From Camelimonas abortus (lineage in GTDB: Bacteria > Pseudomonadota > Alphaproteobacteria > Rhizobiales > Beijerinckiaceae), in the NCBI RefSeq assembly GCF_042647165.1, contig NZ_JBHRUV010000031.1: a DNA stretch of 64,000 nucleotides; one strand, written 5' to 3'. Shown here piece after piece: positions 25,046 to 37,651 of the stretch. The translations under genes were made by a program, and so were the position numbers. The notes under the pieces are model-generated. The model did not search any database, was not told the DNA's origin, and saw only the letters and a list, made by a program, of their open reading frames with translations. The first letter of the stretch is position 1. Every line of letters starts with the position of its first letter.

Positions 25046-25813
25046 ATGAACCGCACGACGCGCCGCGTGGCCGCGGCCGCGCTGCTCTCGTTCGCGCTGG
25101 CGGCCTGCGCCGCCGAGCAGGCGCACATGACCTTCGGCGGCATGACGGATTCGCGTCCCCATCCGGGCGTGAAGGCCGCCCTGAAGCTTCCGGTTCACGG
25201 CATCGACGTGTCGCGCTGGCAGGGCGACATCGACTGGCGCGCGGTGCGGCGCGCCGGAGCCACCTTCGCCTTCATCAAGGCCACCGAAGGCGGCGACCAT
25301 GTCGATCCGAAATTCCTGCAGAACTGGTACGGAGCCCGCGACGCCGGCGTGTGGCGCGGCGCCTACCACTTCGTCTACTGGTGCCGCCCCGCCGAGGAGC
25401 AGGTGCAGTGGTTCATCCAGCACATTCCGCAGGATCCGGACGCGTTGCCGCCGGTGCTCGACGTGGAGTGGAACGGCCACTCCAGGACATGCCCGCGCCG
25501 CGTGCCGCGCGAGCAGGCGCTGCGGATGATGGAGGTGATGCTCCACGCCCTCGAGCAGCACACCGGCAAGCGGCCGATCATCTACACCGACATCCCGTTC
25601 TACCGCGACGTTCTGCAGGACGGCGGCTTCGAACAGTATCCGCTGTGGATCCGCTCCACCGCCGCCGAGCCGCACATGCGCTACGACCGCCGGTGGTACT
25701 TCTGGCAGTACACCACCACCGGCCGCGTGCCCGGCATCAAGGGGCCGGTGGACCGCAACGCCTTCTTCGGCACCGCCGACATGTGGGACAAGTTCACCAA
25801 GGGCAATCTGTGA
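25046..25813 (+). CDS. GH25-family lysozyme-like lipoprotein
   Basis: A 255-residue predicted lipoprotein: signal with lipobox LAAC (Cys21). The glycoside hydrolase 25 domain follows: HGIDVSRWQGDIDW at the start, TFAFIKATEGG, and the catalytic pair in VLDVEWNG (Asp-x-Glu), with IIYTDIPFY later and a terminal WQYTTTGRVPG. The family cleaves the glycan strand of peptidoglycan. A lipid anchor would place it on a membrane facing the periplasm. The chosen ATG has GGAG five bases upstream; earlier in-frame starts would add a poor N-terminus. Confidence 0.85.
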   Translation: MNRTTRRVAAAALLSFALAACAAEQAHMTFGGMTDSRPHPGVKAALKLPVHGIDVSRWQGDIDWRAVRRAGATFAFIKATEGGDHVDPKFLQNWYGARDAGVWRGAYHFVYWCRPAEEQVQWFIQHIPQDPDALPPVLDVEWNGHSRTCPRRVPREQALRMMEVMLHALEQHTGKRPIIYTDIPFYRDVLQDGGFEQYPLWIRSTAAEPHMRYDRRWYFWQYTTTGRVPGIKGPVDRNAFFGTADMWDKFTKGNL

Positions 25814-26102
25814 CGCCGGGCGCGCCCTGACGTTCCCGGCGCCAGGCGCCCCGCCCCGGGCGGCCGCCCCTCCGCCCCCCTTCCCGCCAGACCGGCTGCG
25901 CGGGCGCCGCGCGGCGGCGCCCCCGCGCCTTTCGCCTTGCCGCGCCCCGTCGCGCCCTGCGCCCCCTTGCCGGCGCCGCCGCGCCGCGCTGTACTGGCGC
26001 GTACCCGCCCTGCGGCGCCGCGGACCGCGGCCCCTCCGGCCGCTTCCGCGCCGGCGCCGCTTTCACAGACCAGAACAGCCAGGGCGGCGAGGGAGAGCGA
26101 CA

Positions 26103-27287
26103 ATGGCCCTGAGCACCACAGGCGGCGGCTACGCCGGCTTGAACTTCGGCCTTGGAGAAACGGCGGACCGGATCCGGGAGGTCGTGGCGGCCTTCGCCCG
26201 CGACAGGATCGCGCCGCGCGCCGCCGACATCGACCGCAGCAACGTGTTCCCCCGCGACCTGTGGCCGGAGCTGGGCGCGCTTGGCCTGCTGGGAATCACG
26301 GTCGAGGAGGAGTACGGCGGAGCCGGTCTCGGCTATCTCGAGCACTGCGTCGCCATGGAGGAGATTTCCCGCGCCTCGGCCTCCGTCGGCCTCAGCTACG
26401 GCGCCCACTCCAACCTGTGCGTCAACCAGATCCGCCGCAACGGCACCGAGGCGCAGAAGCGCAGATACCTGCCGAAGCTGGTCTCCGGCGCGCATCTGGG
26501 CGCGCTGGCCATGTCCGAGACCGGCGCCGGCTCCGACGTGGTGTCGCTGAAGCTGCGCGCCGAGCGCAGGGGCGACCGCTTCATCCTCAACGGCTCGAAG
26601 TTCTGGATCACCAACGGCCCCACCGCGGACGTGCTGGTGGTCTACGCCCGCACCGATCCGGACGCCGGCCCGCGCGGCATCACCGCCTTCATCATCGAGC
26701 GCGGCATGAAGGGCTTCTCCACGGCCCAGAAGCTGGACAAGCTCGGCATGCGCGGCTCCGACACCGGCGAGCTGATCTTCGAAGACTGCGAGGTGCCCGA
26801 AGAGAACGTGCTCGGCGCGGTCAACCGCGGCGTCGAGGTGCTGATGAGCGGCCTCGACTATGAACGCGTGGTGCTGGCCGGCGGCCCGCTCGGCATCATG
26901 CAGGCCTGTTTCGACGTGGTGACGCCCTACATTCACGAGCGCCGGCAGTTCGGCCAGCCCATCGGCACGTTCCAGCTGGTGCAGGGCAAGGTGGCGGACA
27001 TGTATGTGGCGCTCAACTCCTGCCGCGCCTACGTCTACGCCGTGGCCCGCGCCTGCGACCGCGGCGAGACCACCCGCGAGGACGCCGCCGGCGCCATCCT
27101 GCTGGCCGCGGAGCGGGCGACGCAGATGGCGCTGGACGCCATCCAGCTGCTCGGCGGCAACGGCTACGTCAACGACTATCCCACCGGCCGGCTGCTGCGC
27201 GACGCCAAGCTCTACGAGATCGGCGCCGGCACCAGCGAAATCCGCCGCATGCTCATCGGCCGCGAGCTGTTCGCCAGGACCGCCTGA
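26103..27287 (+). CDS. ivd: Isovaleryl-CoA dehydrogenase
   Basis: A 394-residue FAD acyl-CoA dehydrogenase that oxidises isovaleryl-CoA to 3-methylcrotonyl-CoA in leucine breakdown. It has the acyl-CoA dehydrogenase signatures ALAMSETGAGSDVVS and QLLGGNGYVNDYPTGRLLRDAKLYEIGAGTSEIRR (split around residues 345-380). The segments LSYGAHSNLCVNQI, NGSKFWITNGP and LDYERVVLAGGPLGI are typical of IVD. The Glu in GLDYERVVL sits at the position of the IVD catalytic base. GGGAGAG lies upstream of the ATG. It is separated from the other leucine-pathway gene (mccB). Confidence 0.93.
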   Translation: MALSTTGGGYAGLNFGLGETADRIREVVAAFARDRIAPRAADIDRSNVFPRDLWPELGALGLLGITVEEEYGGAGLGYLEHCVAMEEISRASASVGLSYGAHSNLCVNQIRRNGTEAQKRRYLPKLVSGAHLGALAMSETGAGSDVVSLKLRAERRGDRFILNGSKFWITNGPTADVLVVYARTDPDAGPRGITAFIIERGMKGFSTAQKLDKLGMRGSDTGELIFEDCEVPEENVLGAVNRGVEVLMSGLDYERVVLAGGPLGIMQACFDVVTPYIHERRQFGQPIGTFQLVQGKVADMYVALNSCRAYVYAVARACDRGETTREDAAGAILLAAERATQMALDAIQLLGGNGYVNDYPTGRLLRDAKLYEIGAGTSEIRRMLIGRELFARTA

Positions 27288-27497
27288 CGCGCGGGGAGAA
27301 CCGCCTGACGCGGCGCCCCGGCCGGCGGCGCCCTGGCGCGGGAACCTGACCGGCGGGGCCTGGCGCCGGGGCCGGCGGCGCCCCCCTCCTTGCCTTATGG
27401 CCGGGCGCCACTAACATTTGCGTCCGTCCCGGCCGGCGCCGCCCCTGGCTCCGCGCGCCGGCCCCTTTCGCCCCAGACATTTTCCGGAAACCAGACA

Positions 27498-28325
27498 GTG
27501 ACACAGCAAGCGAAACAGCCTGTCGGCGAACCGCAGCAGAAGTTCGGCACCGAGGGCATCCACGCGATGGAGCGGCCCGGGCTGATGACCCGGCTGCTGA
27601 TGGGCATTGTCCGGTGGGTGGAGCGGATGAACCTCCGCTTCTCGAAGGTCGGCAATCCGCCCGTCTATGACAACGCCACCTTCCCGTGGGTGGCGGAGAT
27701 CGAGCGCGAATGGCCGCTGATCCGCGCCGAGCTGGAGCAGGTGCTCACCCGCCAGTCCGAACTGCCGGGCTTCCACGAGCTGTCGCCCGACGTGAAGACC
27801 ATCAGCGACGACACGCGCTGGAAAACCTTCTTCCTTGTCGGCTACGGCCTGAAGTCGGAGCGCAACATCCGGCAGTGCCCGCAGACCTGGCGGATCGTGC
27901 AGAAGATCCCCGGCCTCAAGACGGCGATGTTCTCGATCTTCGAGCCGGGCAAGCACCTGAAGCCGCACCGCGGCCCCTACAACGGCGTGCTGCGCCTGCA
28001 CCTCGGACTGGTCGTGCCCGAGCCGCGCGACAGGCTCGGCATCCGCGTCGCCGACCAGGTCTGCCACTGGGAGGAAGGCAAGGCCCTGGTGTTCGACGAC
28101 GCCTACGAGCACGAGGCGTGGAACCACACGGACAAGACCCGCGTGGTGCTGTTCGTGGACTTCGTCAAGCCGCTGCGCTTCCCGGGCAACCTGTTCAACT
28201 GGCTCCTGCTCAACATCGCCATCTTCACCCCCTTCATCCGCGAGGGGCTGGAGAACCAGAAGGAGTGGGAGAAGAAGTTCTACGCCCAGGCCGAAGCGAT
28301 GCGGAACGCGCCCGGCCGGCCCTGA
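27498..28325 (+). CDS. Aspartyl/asparaginyl beta-hydroxylase domain protein
   Basis: A 275-residue protein with the 2-oxoglutarate/Fe(II) dioxygenase domain of aspartyl beta-hydroxylases. Iron-ligand histidines are seen in LKPHRGPYNG and in DAYEHEAWN, with the 2-oxoglutarate-binding Arg in KTRVVLFVD. The C-terminus has a hydrophobic stretch (LFNWLLLNIAIFTPF) that may anchor it to the membrane, as in LpxO-like lipid A hydroxylases. The substrate (protein or lipid) is unknown. The GTG start is uncertain; an ATG at 27567 (MERPGLM) is the alternative. Confidence 0.85.
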   Translation: MTQQAKQPVGEPQQKFGTEGIHAMERPGLMTRLLMGIVRWVERMNLRFSKVGNPPVYDNATFPWVAEIEREWPLIRAELEQVLTRQSELPGFHELSPDVKTISDDTRWKTFFLVGYGLKSERNIRQCPQTWRIVQKIPGLKTAMFSIFEPGKHLKPHRGPYNGVLRLHLGLVVPEPRDRLGIRVADQVCHWEEGKALVFDDAYEHEAWNHTDKTRVVLFVDFVKPLRFPGNLFNWLLLNIAIFTPFIREGLENQKEWEKKFYAQAEAMRNAPGRP

Positions 28326-28434
28326 GCCGGCCCGCGGCGCGGCGGGCGCCTGGCCCGCGCCACGGCGCGGCGGCGGGCGGACGGCGCGCCCGCCGCCTGG
28401 CGCCCTTTCCTGTTTCTTCCGCGGAGGAGATCCC

Positions 28435-29292
28435 ATGCCCACGCCCCCGACCAGCGTCATGGACGACAACCAGATCGTGGTTCACGCCAATGGCGCCGTC
28501 ATTCCCGCCATCGCCCTCGGCACCTGGCAGTCCACCGGCGAGGCGTGCGCGCGCGCCGTGGCGGAGGCGCTGCGCTGCGGCTACCGCCACATCGACACCG
28601 CCGCCATTTACGGCAATGAGGAGCAGGTGGGCGAAGGCGTCCGCGCCTCGGGCGTTCCGCGCGAGCGCTTCTTCCTCACCACCAAGGTGTGGCGGGAGGA
28701 CATGACCCGCGACGCGGTGCTGCGCTCGGCCGAGGCGAGCGTGCGCCGTCTTGGCGCCGGCCCGCTCGACCTGCTGCTGCTGCACTGGCCCAATCCGGAC
28801 GTGCCGCTGGCGGAGTCGCTGGCCGGCCTCGCGGAGGCGAAGCGCCAGGGCCTGACGCGGCACATCGGCGTCTCCAACTTCACCATCGCCCTCGTGGAGG
28901 AGGCGGTGAAGCTGTGCCCCGAGCCGCTGGTCACCAACCAGGTGGAGTTCCACCCGATGCTCGACCAGGGCCGGCTGGTCCGCGCCTGCGCCGCGCACGG
29001 CCTGTCGGTGACCGCCTATTCGCCGCTCGGCCGCGGCCGGCTGCTCGACGATCCGGTGATCACGCAGATCGCCGCCGCCCACGGCCGCGAACCGGCGCAG
29101 GTCGTGCTGCGCTGGCTGGTGCAGCAGCCGGGGGTGATCGCCGCGCCGAAATCGGTGACGCCGCAGCGCATCCGCAACAATCTGGCGGTGTCCGACTTCG
29201 CCCTCACCGGGCTGGAGATGGCGCGCATCAGCGCCCTCGCCCGGCCGGACGGGCGGCTGATCAGTCCGGACTTCGCGCCGGCCTGGGACTGA
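28435..29292 (+). CDS. Aldo/keto reductase
   Basis: A 285-residue NADPH-dependent aldo/keto reductase. It has GYRHIDTAAIYGNEEQVG with the catalytic Asp and Tyr, Lys in FLTTKVW, and His in LLLHWPNP. The segments IGVSNFT, TNQVEFHPML, TAYSPLGRG and IAAPKSVTPQRI complete the cofactor site. It resembles the 2,5-diketogluconate reductase group (AKR5). It reduces aldehydes or ketones; the substrate is unknown. GGAGGAG lies six bases before the ATG. Confidence 0.92.
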   Translation: MPTPPTSVMDDNQIVVHANGAVIPAIALGTWQSTGEACARAVAEALRCGYRHIDTAAIYGNEEQVGEGVRASGVPRERFFLTTKVWREDMTRDAVLRSAEASVRRLGAGPLDLLLLHWPNPDVPLAESLAGLAEAKRQGLTRHIGVSNFTIALVEEAVKLCPEPLVTNQVEFHPMLDQGRLVRACAAHGLSVTAYSPLGRGRLLDDPVITQIAAAHGREPAQVVLRWLVQQPGVIAAPKSVTPQRIRNNLAVSDFALTGLEMARISALARPDGRLISPDFAPAWD

Positions 29293-29438
29293 CGGCTTCC
29301 CCGGCCGCGGCCCGGCCGCTGGCCGCCGGACGCGCCTTCCCGTAAACAGGACCTGCGCCGTCGGGCGGCGCGACGCCGCGCTGGCCGCGGCCGGGCGCGC
29401 GCCCGGCGCGGCCGCGCCGCCAGCGCACGGGGGAGCGC

Positions 29439-30242
29439 ATGTTCTTCGCGATTTCAAAGGTCGCCGGATTTTTTCTCACGCCGTCGAACTGCCTGGTTCT
29501 GCTGTCCGCGGCGGCGGCCCTTGCGCTGCTCGCCGGCCGGCGGCGGACGGGCGCCGTCTTCGCCGTGCTGGCGGGGCTCGGCCTCGTGATCTTCGGCTTC
29601 AGCCCGGCGGCGAACCTGCTGCTGCGGCCGCTGGAGAACCGCTTCCCGGCGGTGGCGACGGAATCGCTGGAGCGCGTGGACGGCATCGTGGTGCTGGGCG
29701 GCTCGGCGCAGCTGGTCCGCGGTCAGGCGCGGCTGGGCGAGGCCGGCGCGCGGATCACGGCGACGCTGGCGCTGGCGCGGCGTTTTCCGCAGGCCCGCAT
29801 CGTGTTCTCTGGCGGCGACGGCCGGCTGGTTCCGGTTCCGGGCGAGAGCGAGGCGGACGCGGTGCGGCTGCTGCTGCGGCAGACCGGGGCTGATGACGCG
29901 CGCGTCGTCATCGAGGACAGCTCGCGCAACACGCGCGAGAACGCCGCCTACAGCCGCGCGCTGGCCCGGCCGCGACCGCACGAGCGCTGGCTGCTGGTGA
30001 CCTCCGCCTCGCACATGCCGCGCGCGGTGGCGGCGTTCCGCCATGAGGACTTCGCCGTCACGCCCTTCCCGGTGGACTTCGTCACCACCGGCACGGCCCG
30101 CGACCTGCTGCCCTTCGCCGAGGCGGCGCGGGGCCTGCGCCTCACCGACCGCGCCGCCCATGAATGGGTGGGCCTGCTGGCCTACTGGCTCGCCGGCTAT
30201 ACGCCGGAGCTCGTCCCCGGCCCGGACGCAGAGGGGGACTGA
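29439..30242 (+). CDS. YdcF/ElyC-family (DUF218) membrane protein
   Basis: A 267-residue protein with two N-terminal membrane segments (about residues 15-31 and 38-59) and a DUF218 domain. Landmarks are DGIVVLGGSAQ, IVFSGGDGR, ESEADAVRLLL, DSSRNTRENA and WLLVTSASHMPRAVAAFR. The family includes ElyC and SanA, linked to cell-envelope integrity, but the activity is not established. The catalytic-looking Asp/Glu/His residues are conserved. It ends 16 bp before the convergent DUF3253-like gene. Confidence 0.9.
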   Translation: MFFAISKVAGFFLTPSNCLVLLSAAAALALLAGRRRTGAVFAVLAGLGLVIFGFSPAANLLLRPLENRFPAVATESLERVDGIVVLGGSAQLVRGQARLGEAGARITATLALARRFPQARIVFSGGDGRLVPVPGESEADAVRLLLRQTGADDARVVIEDSSRNTRENAAYSRALARPRPHERWLLVTSASHMPRAVAAFRHEDFAVTPFPVDFVTTGTARDLLPFAEAARGLRLTDRAAHEWVGLLAYWLAGYTPELVPGPDAEGD

Positions 30243-30258
30243 GCCGGCGCCGGCCGGC

Positions 30259-30651
30259 TCAGATCTCCCATTCGTCGAATTTCGGGCCGCGCCCCACCTT
30301 GTAGAGGCCGCGGAAATCATCCGGATCAGCCGGAACGCCCTTGCGGAAGATGGTGACGCTGCCCTCATGGGCGAGCTTCACCAGGGCCAGACGCAGCGGC
30401 TGCATCAGCGGTCCCCAGCCTTCGGGCTTCTGCCCGCCGACGGCGCGGGCGATCTCGGCCGGATCGACCAGGGCGTCGCCGGCCCGGCGCAGCATGTCGC
30501 GCGCCATCTCCTCCAGCGGCAGATGCACGCCGACGCCGCGACGGCGCTTCTGCGGCTCCTGCGGGGCGGCGGGCTGGCGCCCGCCGGCGCCGCCGGCCTT
30601 CTGCTTTTTCGGTGGCCGGGACCGGCCGGGTCGGTGATCCTGTCGCGTCAT
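30259..30651 (-). CDS. DUF3253-like small protein
   Basis: A 130-residue protein with a basic, low-complexity N-terminus (about residues 1-45) and a compact C-terminal domain. Its DPAEIARAVGG ... WGPLMQPLRLALVKLAHEG ... GVPADPDDFRGLYKVG pattern resembles DUF3253, a winged-helix-like family of unknown function. The DFRG motif is its most typical element. The N-terminal tail is rich in Gly, Pro and Arg and probably disordered. Family assignment is by pattern only. Confidence 0.7.
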   Translation of the reverse strand: MTRQDHRPGRSRPPKKQKAGGAGGRQPAAPQEPQKRRRGVGVHLPLEEMARDMLRRAGDALVDPAEIARAVGGQKPEGWGPLMQPLRLALVKLAHEGSVTIFRKGVPADPDDFRGLYKVGRGPKFDEWEI

Positions 30652-30902
30652 GACGCTTCGATGCGCCCTGATCGCCGCAAGGTCAAGTAGCGGCGCTCGG
30701 GCGGGACGGGCCCTGGCCAGCCGCGGCGGTCAGGGCGGCGGAGCCGGCGGGCGCATTCGCGTCCACGGCGTGCGGCCCGTGGCCGCGGACCGGCGGCCCG
30801 GTGGACAATGACGCCCCAGGCCCGCATCCTGCCCGCTGGCGACGGCCCCGGCCGCAGGTCCCCGCGGCGCCGCGAGGCCGCACGCCGCCGTTGGAGGAAA
30901 CG

Positions 30903-31295
30903 ATGCCCCAGAAAATCACCAGGAGCGTCCGGGAAATGGTGGCCGACGCCAGCAGCCGGATCACGACCCTCTCCGTGGACGAGGCGCGCGCCCTGCTCGG
31001 GCGCGACGACGTCACCTTCGTCGACCTGCGCGACCCGCGCGAGCGCGAGCGCGACGGCAAGATTCCCGGCGCCTTCCACTGCACGCGCGGCATGCTGGAG
31101 TTCTGGATCGATCCGGAAAGCCCCTACTTCAAGCCGCAGTTCGGCGAGGACAAGACCTTCGTGTTCTTCTGCGCCGGCGGCTGGCGCTCGGCCCTGGCGG
31201 CGGACACGGCCCGGAGCATGGGCCTCAGCCCCGTGGCCCACATCGGGGGCGGCTTCAGCGCCTGGAAAAAGGCCGGCGCGCCGGTGGAGGACTGA
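30903..31295 (+). CDS. Rhodanese-like domain protein
   Basis: A 130-residue single-domain rhodanese. It has VDLRDPRERERDGKIPGA near the start and the active-site loop FFCAGGWRSALAA with the catalytic cysteine, then VAHIGGGFSAWKKAG. Such proteins move sulfane sulfur between thiols or act in thiol redox control; the partner is unknown. GGAGG five bases before the ATG marks the start, and the upstream open frame is ignored. A 13-bp stem hairpin about 120 bp downstream probably ends the transcript. Confidence 0.9.
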   Translation: MPQKITRSVREMVADASSRITTLSVDEARALLGRDDVTFVDLRDPRERERDGKIPGAFHCTRGMLEFWIDPESPYFKPQFGEDKTFVFFCAGGWRSALAADTARSMGLSPVAHIGGGFSAWKKAGAPVED

Positions 31296-31415
31296 CGCCC
31301 CGCGCCGCCCCGCCTGGCCCCGGCCTCTCCTTTCCCCTGCCCTTTCCGGCCCCCTGCTCTTTCCGGTTCTGGCGCGAGCCCGGGCGCGCCCCCAGTCCTT
31401 GCCCCGCAAGACCGC

Positions 31416-31445
31416 ACGTCCGGCGAACGCCAGTTCGCCGGACGT
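31416..31445 (+). terminator. Probable terminator of the rhodanese gene
   Basis: ACGTCCGGCGAAC and GTTCGCCGGACGT form a perfect 13-bp stem around GCCA, followed by TTGCG. The T-run is short, but the stem is very strong and well placed. Confidence 0.65.
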
Positions 31446-31511
31446 TTGCGTTCCACGCGGCGGCCGGGGCCGCGGCTCCGGTCCGACCGCAATTTTCTAA
31501 AGGAATTATCA

Positions 31512-31555
31512 ATAACAATGACAACAATTGTTGAAGTTATTCAATAAATTGTTAT
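31512..31555. promoter_or_regulatory. Nested palindromes in an AT-rich promoter-like patch
   Basis: ATAACAAT (31512-31519) is inverted at ATTGTTAT (31548-31555). Between them lie the 12-bp palindrome CAACAATTGTTG and the repeat TTGAA-GTTA-TTCAA. Such nested symmetry suggests cooperative regulator sites. The adjacent downstream small-peptide unit is the probable target. Confidence 0.4.
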
Positions 31556-31768
31556 CACAACCGGAAATTTTTGCAAATGAATATTGGAAAACCGCCGTTA
31601 TATTGCGTCCGCAAACCGGTTTCACGCCAGCCACGAGGGGAGACGACAGATGTTTACGTGAGCGCGACCGCACATGCCTGAATCAAACATGGCGAATGTC
31701 CCGGCGGCCCCGACGGAACAACCGCACGGGCTGGCGCAAACCCGCATGACGACACAGGGCGAATTCTC

Positions 31769-31837
31769 ATGGTCCACGTACTGATCACGGTTGAAGAAAT
31801 GGCGCAGAACCTCATCCAGCTGCTCGGCGCCATCTGA
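31769..31837 (+). CDS. Candidate small peptide, unit 1 (22 residues)
   Basis: The frame begins MVHVLITVEEMAQ and ends LIQLLGAI. It is hydrophobic and could form an amphipathic helix. The ribosome-binding site is weak (AGGG seven bases upstream). Support comes mainly from its likeness to the unit 2 peptide downstream: TV at positions 7-8, Ala at 12 and LGAI near the end in both. It also lies about 165 bp after the same GTTATATT element. Hypothetical. Confidence 0.3.
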   Translation: MVHVLITVEEMAQNLIQLLGAI

Positions 31838-32202
31838 GGCTGGCCGGCGGCCGGCGCCCCGCTCCGGCGGCGGGCGCCCGCGCCAGCCCGGAACGCCGGC
31901 GCGGCGCCGCCCCCTTCCGCGACGGCGGGGCGCCGCCCGGACCGGACCCCGGCCGCCGCCTCAAGCAAATGTTATTGCCGCCCCCTCATGCATGCGGTTC
32001 GCGCCAGAGAAAAACTGTTATATTCTAAGTGCAATTCGGACATTCCTTTGCGGAATTTCCGGCAAAATGGAGGAGAATAGCAGACCAGATATATTATCTC
32101 GTAATTAATTTATCCTGTTCCTGAACGTGATTACAGATGTCGCCGACAGCCGTCGCGCCCCCCTCCGCGACCGGCCGTCGCCATTGCAGAAGGAACCCGT
32201 AT

Positions 32203-32316
32203 ATGATCGAAGCCATTTACACCGTCCTGACCGGCGCCTCGAGCGCGTTCTATTCCGAGCTGGGCGCCATCGCGTTCGGCGTGCTCCGGGCCGTCGCCAG
32301 CCACCTGATCGTCTGA
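32203..32316 (+). CDS. Candidate small peptide, unit 2 (37 residues)
   Basis: The frame begins MIEAIYTVLTGAS and ends RAVASHLIV. It is strongly hydrophobic with few charges, as in small membrane or membrane-active peptides. AAGGAA lies seven bases before the ATG, a good ribosome-binding site. It shares TV, Ala and LGAI with the unit 1 peptide and a GTTATATT element about 179 bp upstream. It could be a toxin-type peptide, a small membrane-protein regulator or a signal peptide; no family is recognised. Confidence 0.45.
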   Translation: MIEAIYTVLTGASSAFYSELGAIAFGVLRAVASHLIV

Positions 32317-32454
32317 GCCTGATCCACGCCGCCGGCGGGCGGCCGCCGGCGGACGCGGAGCGCCGGCCTCTCCCGGCGCCCCGCCCTCTCCTTCCGCCCA
32401 TGGCCGCCGCCGTGGCCCGGATGCAGGCTCGCAACCGGCATGACACTCCAGACA

Positions 32455-32484
32455 TGAAAAAAGCCCGGCCGCATGGCCGGGCTT
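32455..32484 (-). terminator. Terminator of pccA
   Basis: On the minus strand AAGCCCGGCC pairs with GGCCGGGCTT around ATGC, followed by TTTT. It lies about 60 bp beyond the pccA stop. Confidence 0.85.
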
Positions 32485-32544
32485 ATCCGTCTGGCGCATC
32501 ACCGGCGCCGGCGGGGAAGCCCCCGCCAGCGACCGGGCGGACGG

Positions 32545-34560
<2,016 letters not shown>

Positions 34561-34826
34561 GCCCCGCCCGTTTCCATTCCAGACTGTTGGCTTTCCGGGC
34601 CGGCGCCGCGCGCCGCCAGCGGAAAGGCGATGACCCAGGGACTGGGCGCCGGCCGCCGGGCGGCGGCGCCTCCTTGACGCCGCCCCGGCTCCCGCTGAGC
34701 CTGCCGGCGGCGCAAATCCTGTCGCGCCGCCCTGCCCCCCGCGGAGCCGGCGGCGCGCCGGCGGGCGCAAGCGCCCGCCCTGTTTTCGCGGCCGCCGCGG
34801 AGCGCGCCCCGCAGCAGCCTCTCACA

Positions 34827-35810
<984 letters not shown>

Positions 35811-35982
35811 GTTAGCTCCTTGAATTGGACGTCCGGCGGCCTTCCGGCCAGACCGGACGCTGTTCGGCCCAACGGGTCAGGACGACGGCAGCCTCCGGGA
35901 TCGCGCGGCGCCGGGTCCGCCCGGCGCCGCCGCGCCCCGGTCCCGCCCGCGAGCGGCCGGCGCGGCGGCGACGGCCGCAGCG

Positions 35983-37518
<1,536 letters not shown>

Positions 37519-37651
37519 TCTGCTCCCCCGCGATCGGATTGCCGAAAACTCGCTGCTCCCTAACACTCAACTAACGGATTAGGAAGCGTCTTCCACAACA
37601 AAGGTTCATCAGCGCGCCATCGCCGCCGCGCCATGGCGCGGCGCGCGCAAA

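Larger units (their letters stand above)
31296..32544. other. AT-rich island between the rhodanese gene and pccA
   Basis: This 1.25-kb region lacks ordinary genes and its base composition differs sharply from the flanks in two patches (about 31490-31615 and 31975-32120). It carries a terminator, a nest of palindromes, two copies of a GTTATATT element, two small peptide frames (31769-31837 and 32203-32316), very short frames such as one at 31651 with a strong ribosome-binding site, and the pccA terminator. See the findings. Confidence 0.5.

Noticed and set aside
31528..31749. A 73-codon frame starting TTG in the AT-rich island
   Set aside because: No ribosome-binding site, composition shifts abruptly within it, and it overlaps regulatory palindromes and the unit 1 leader.
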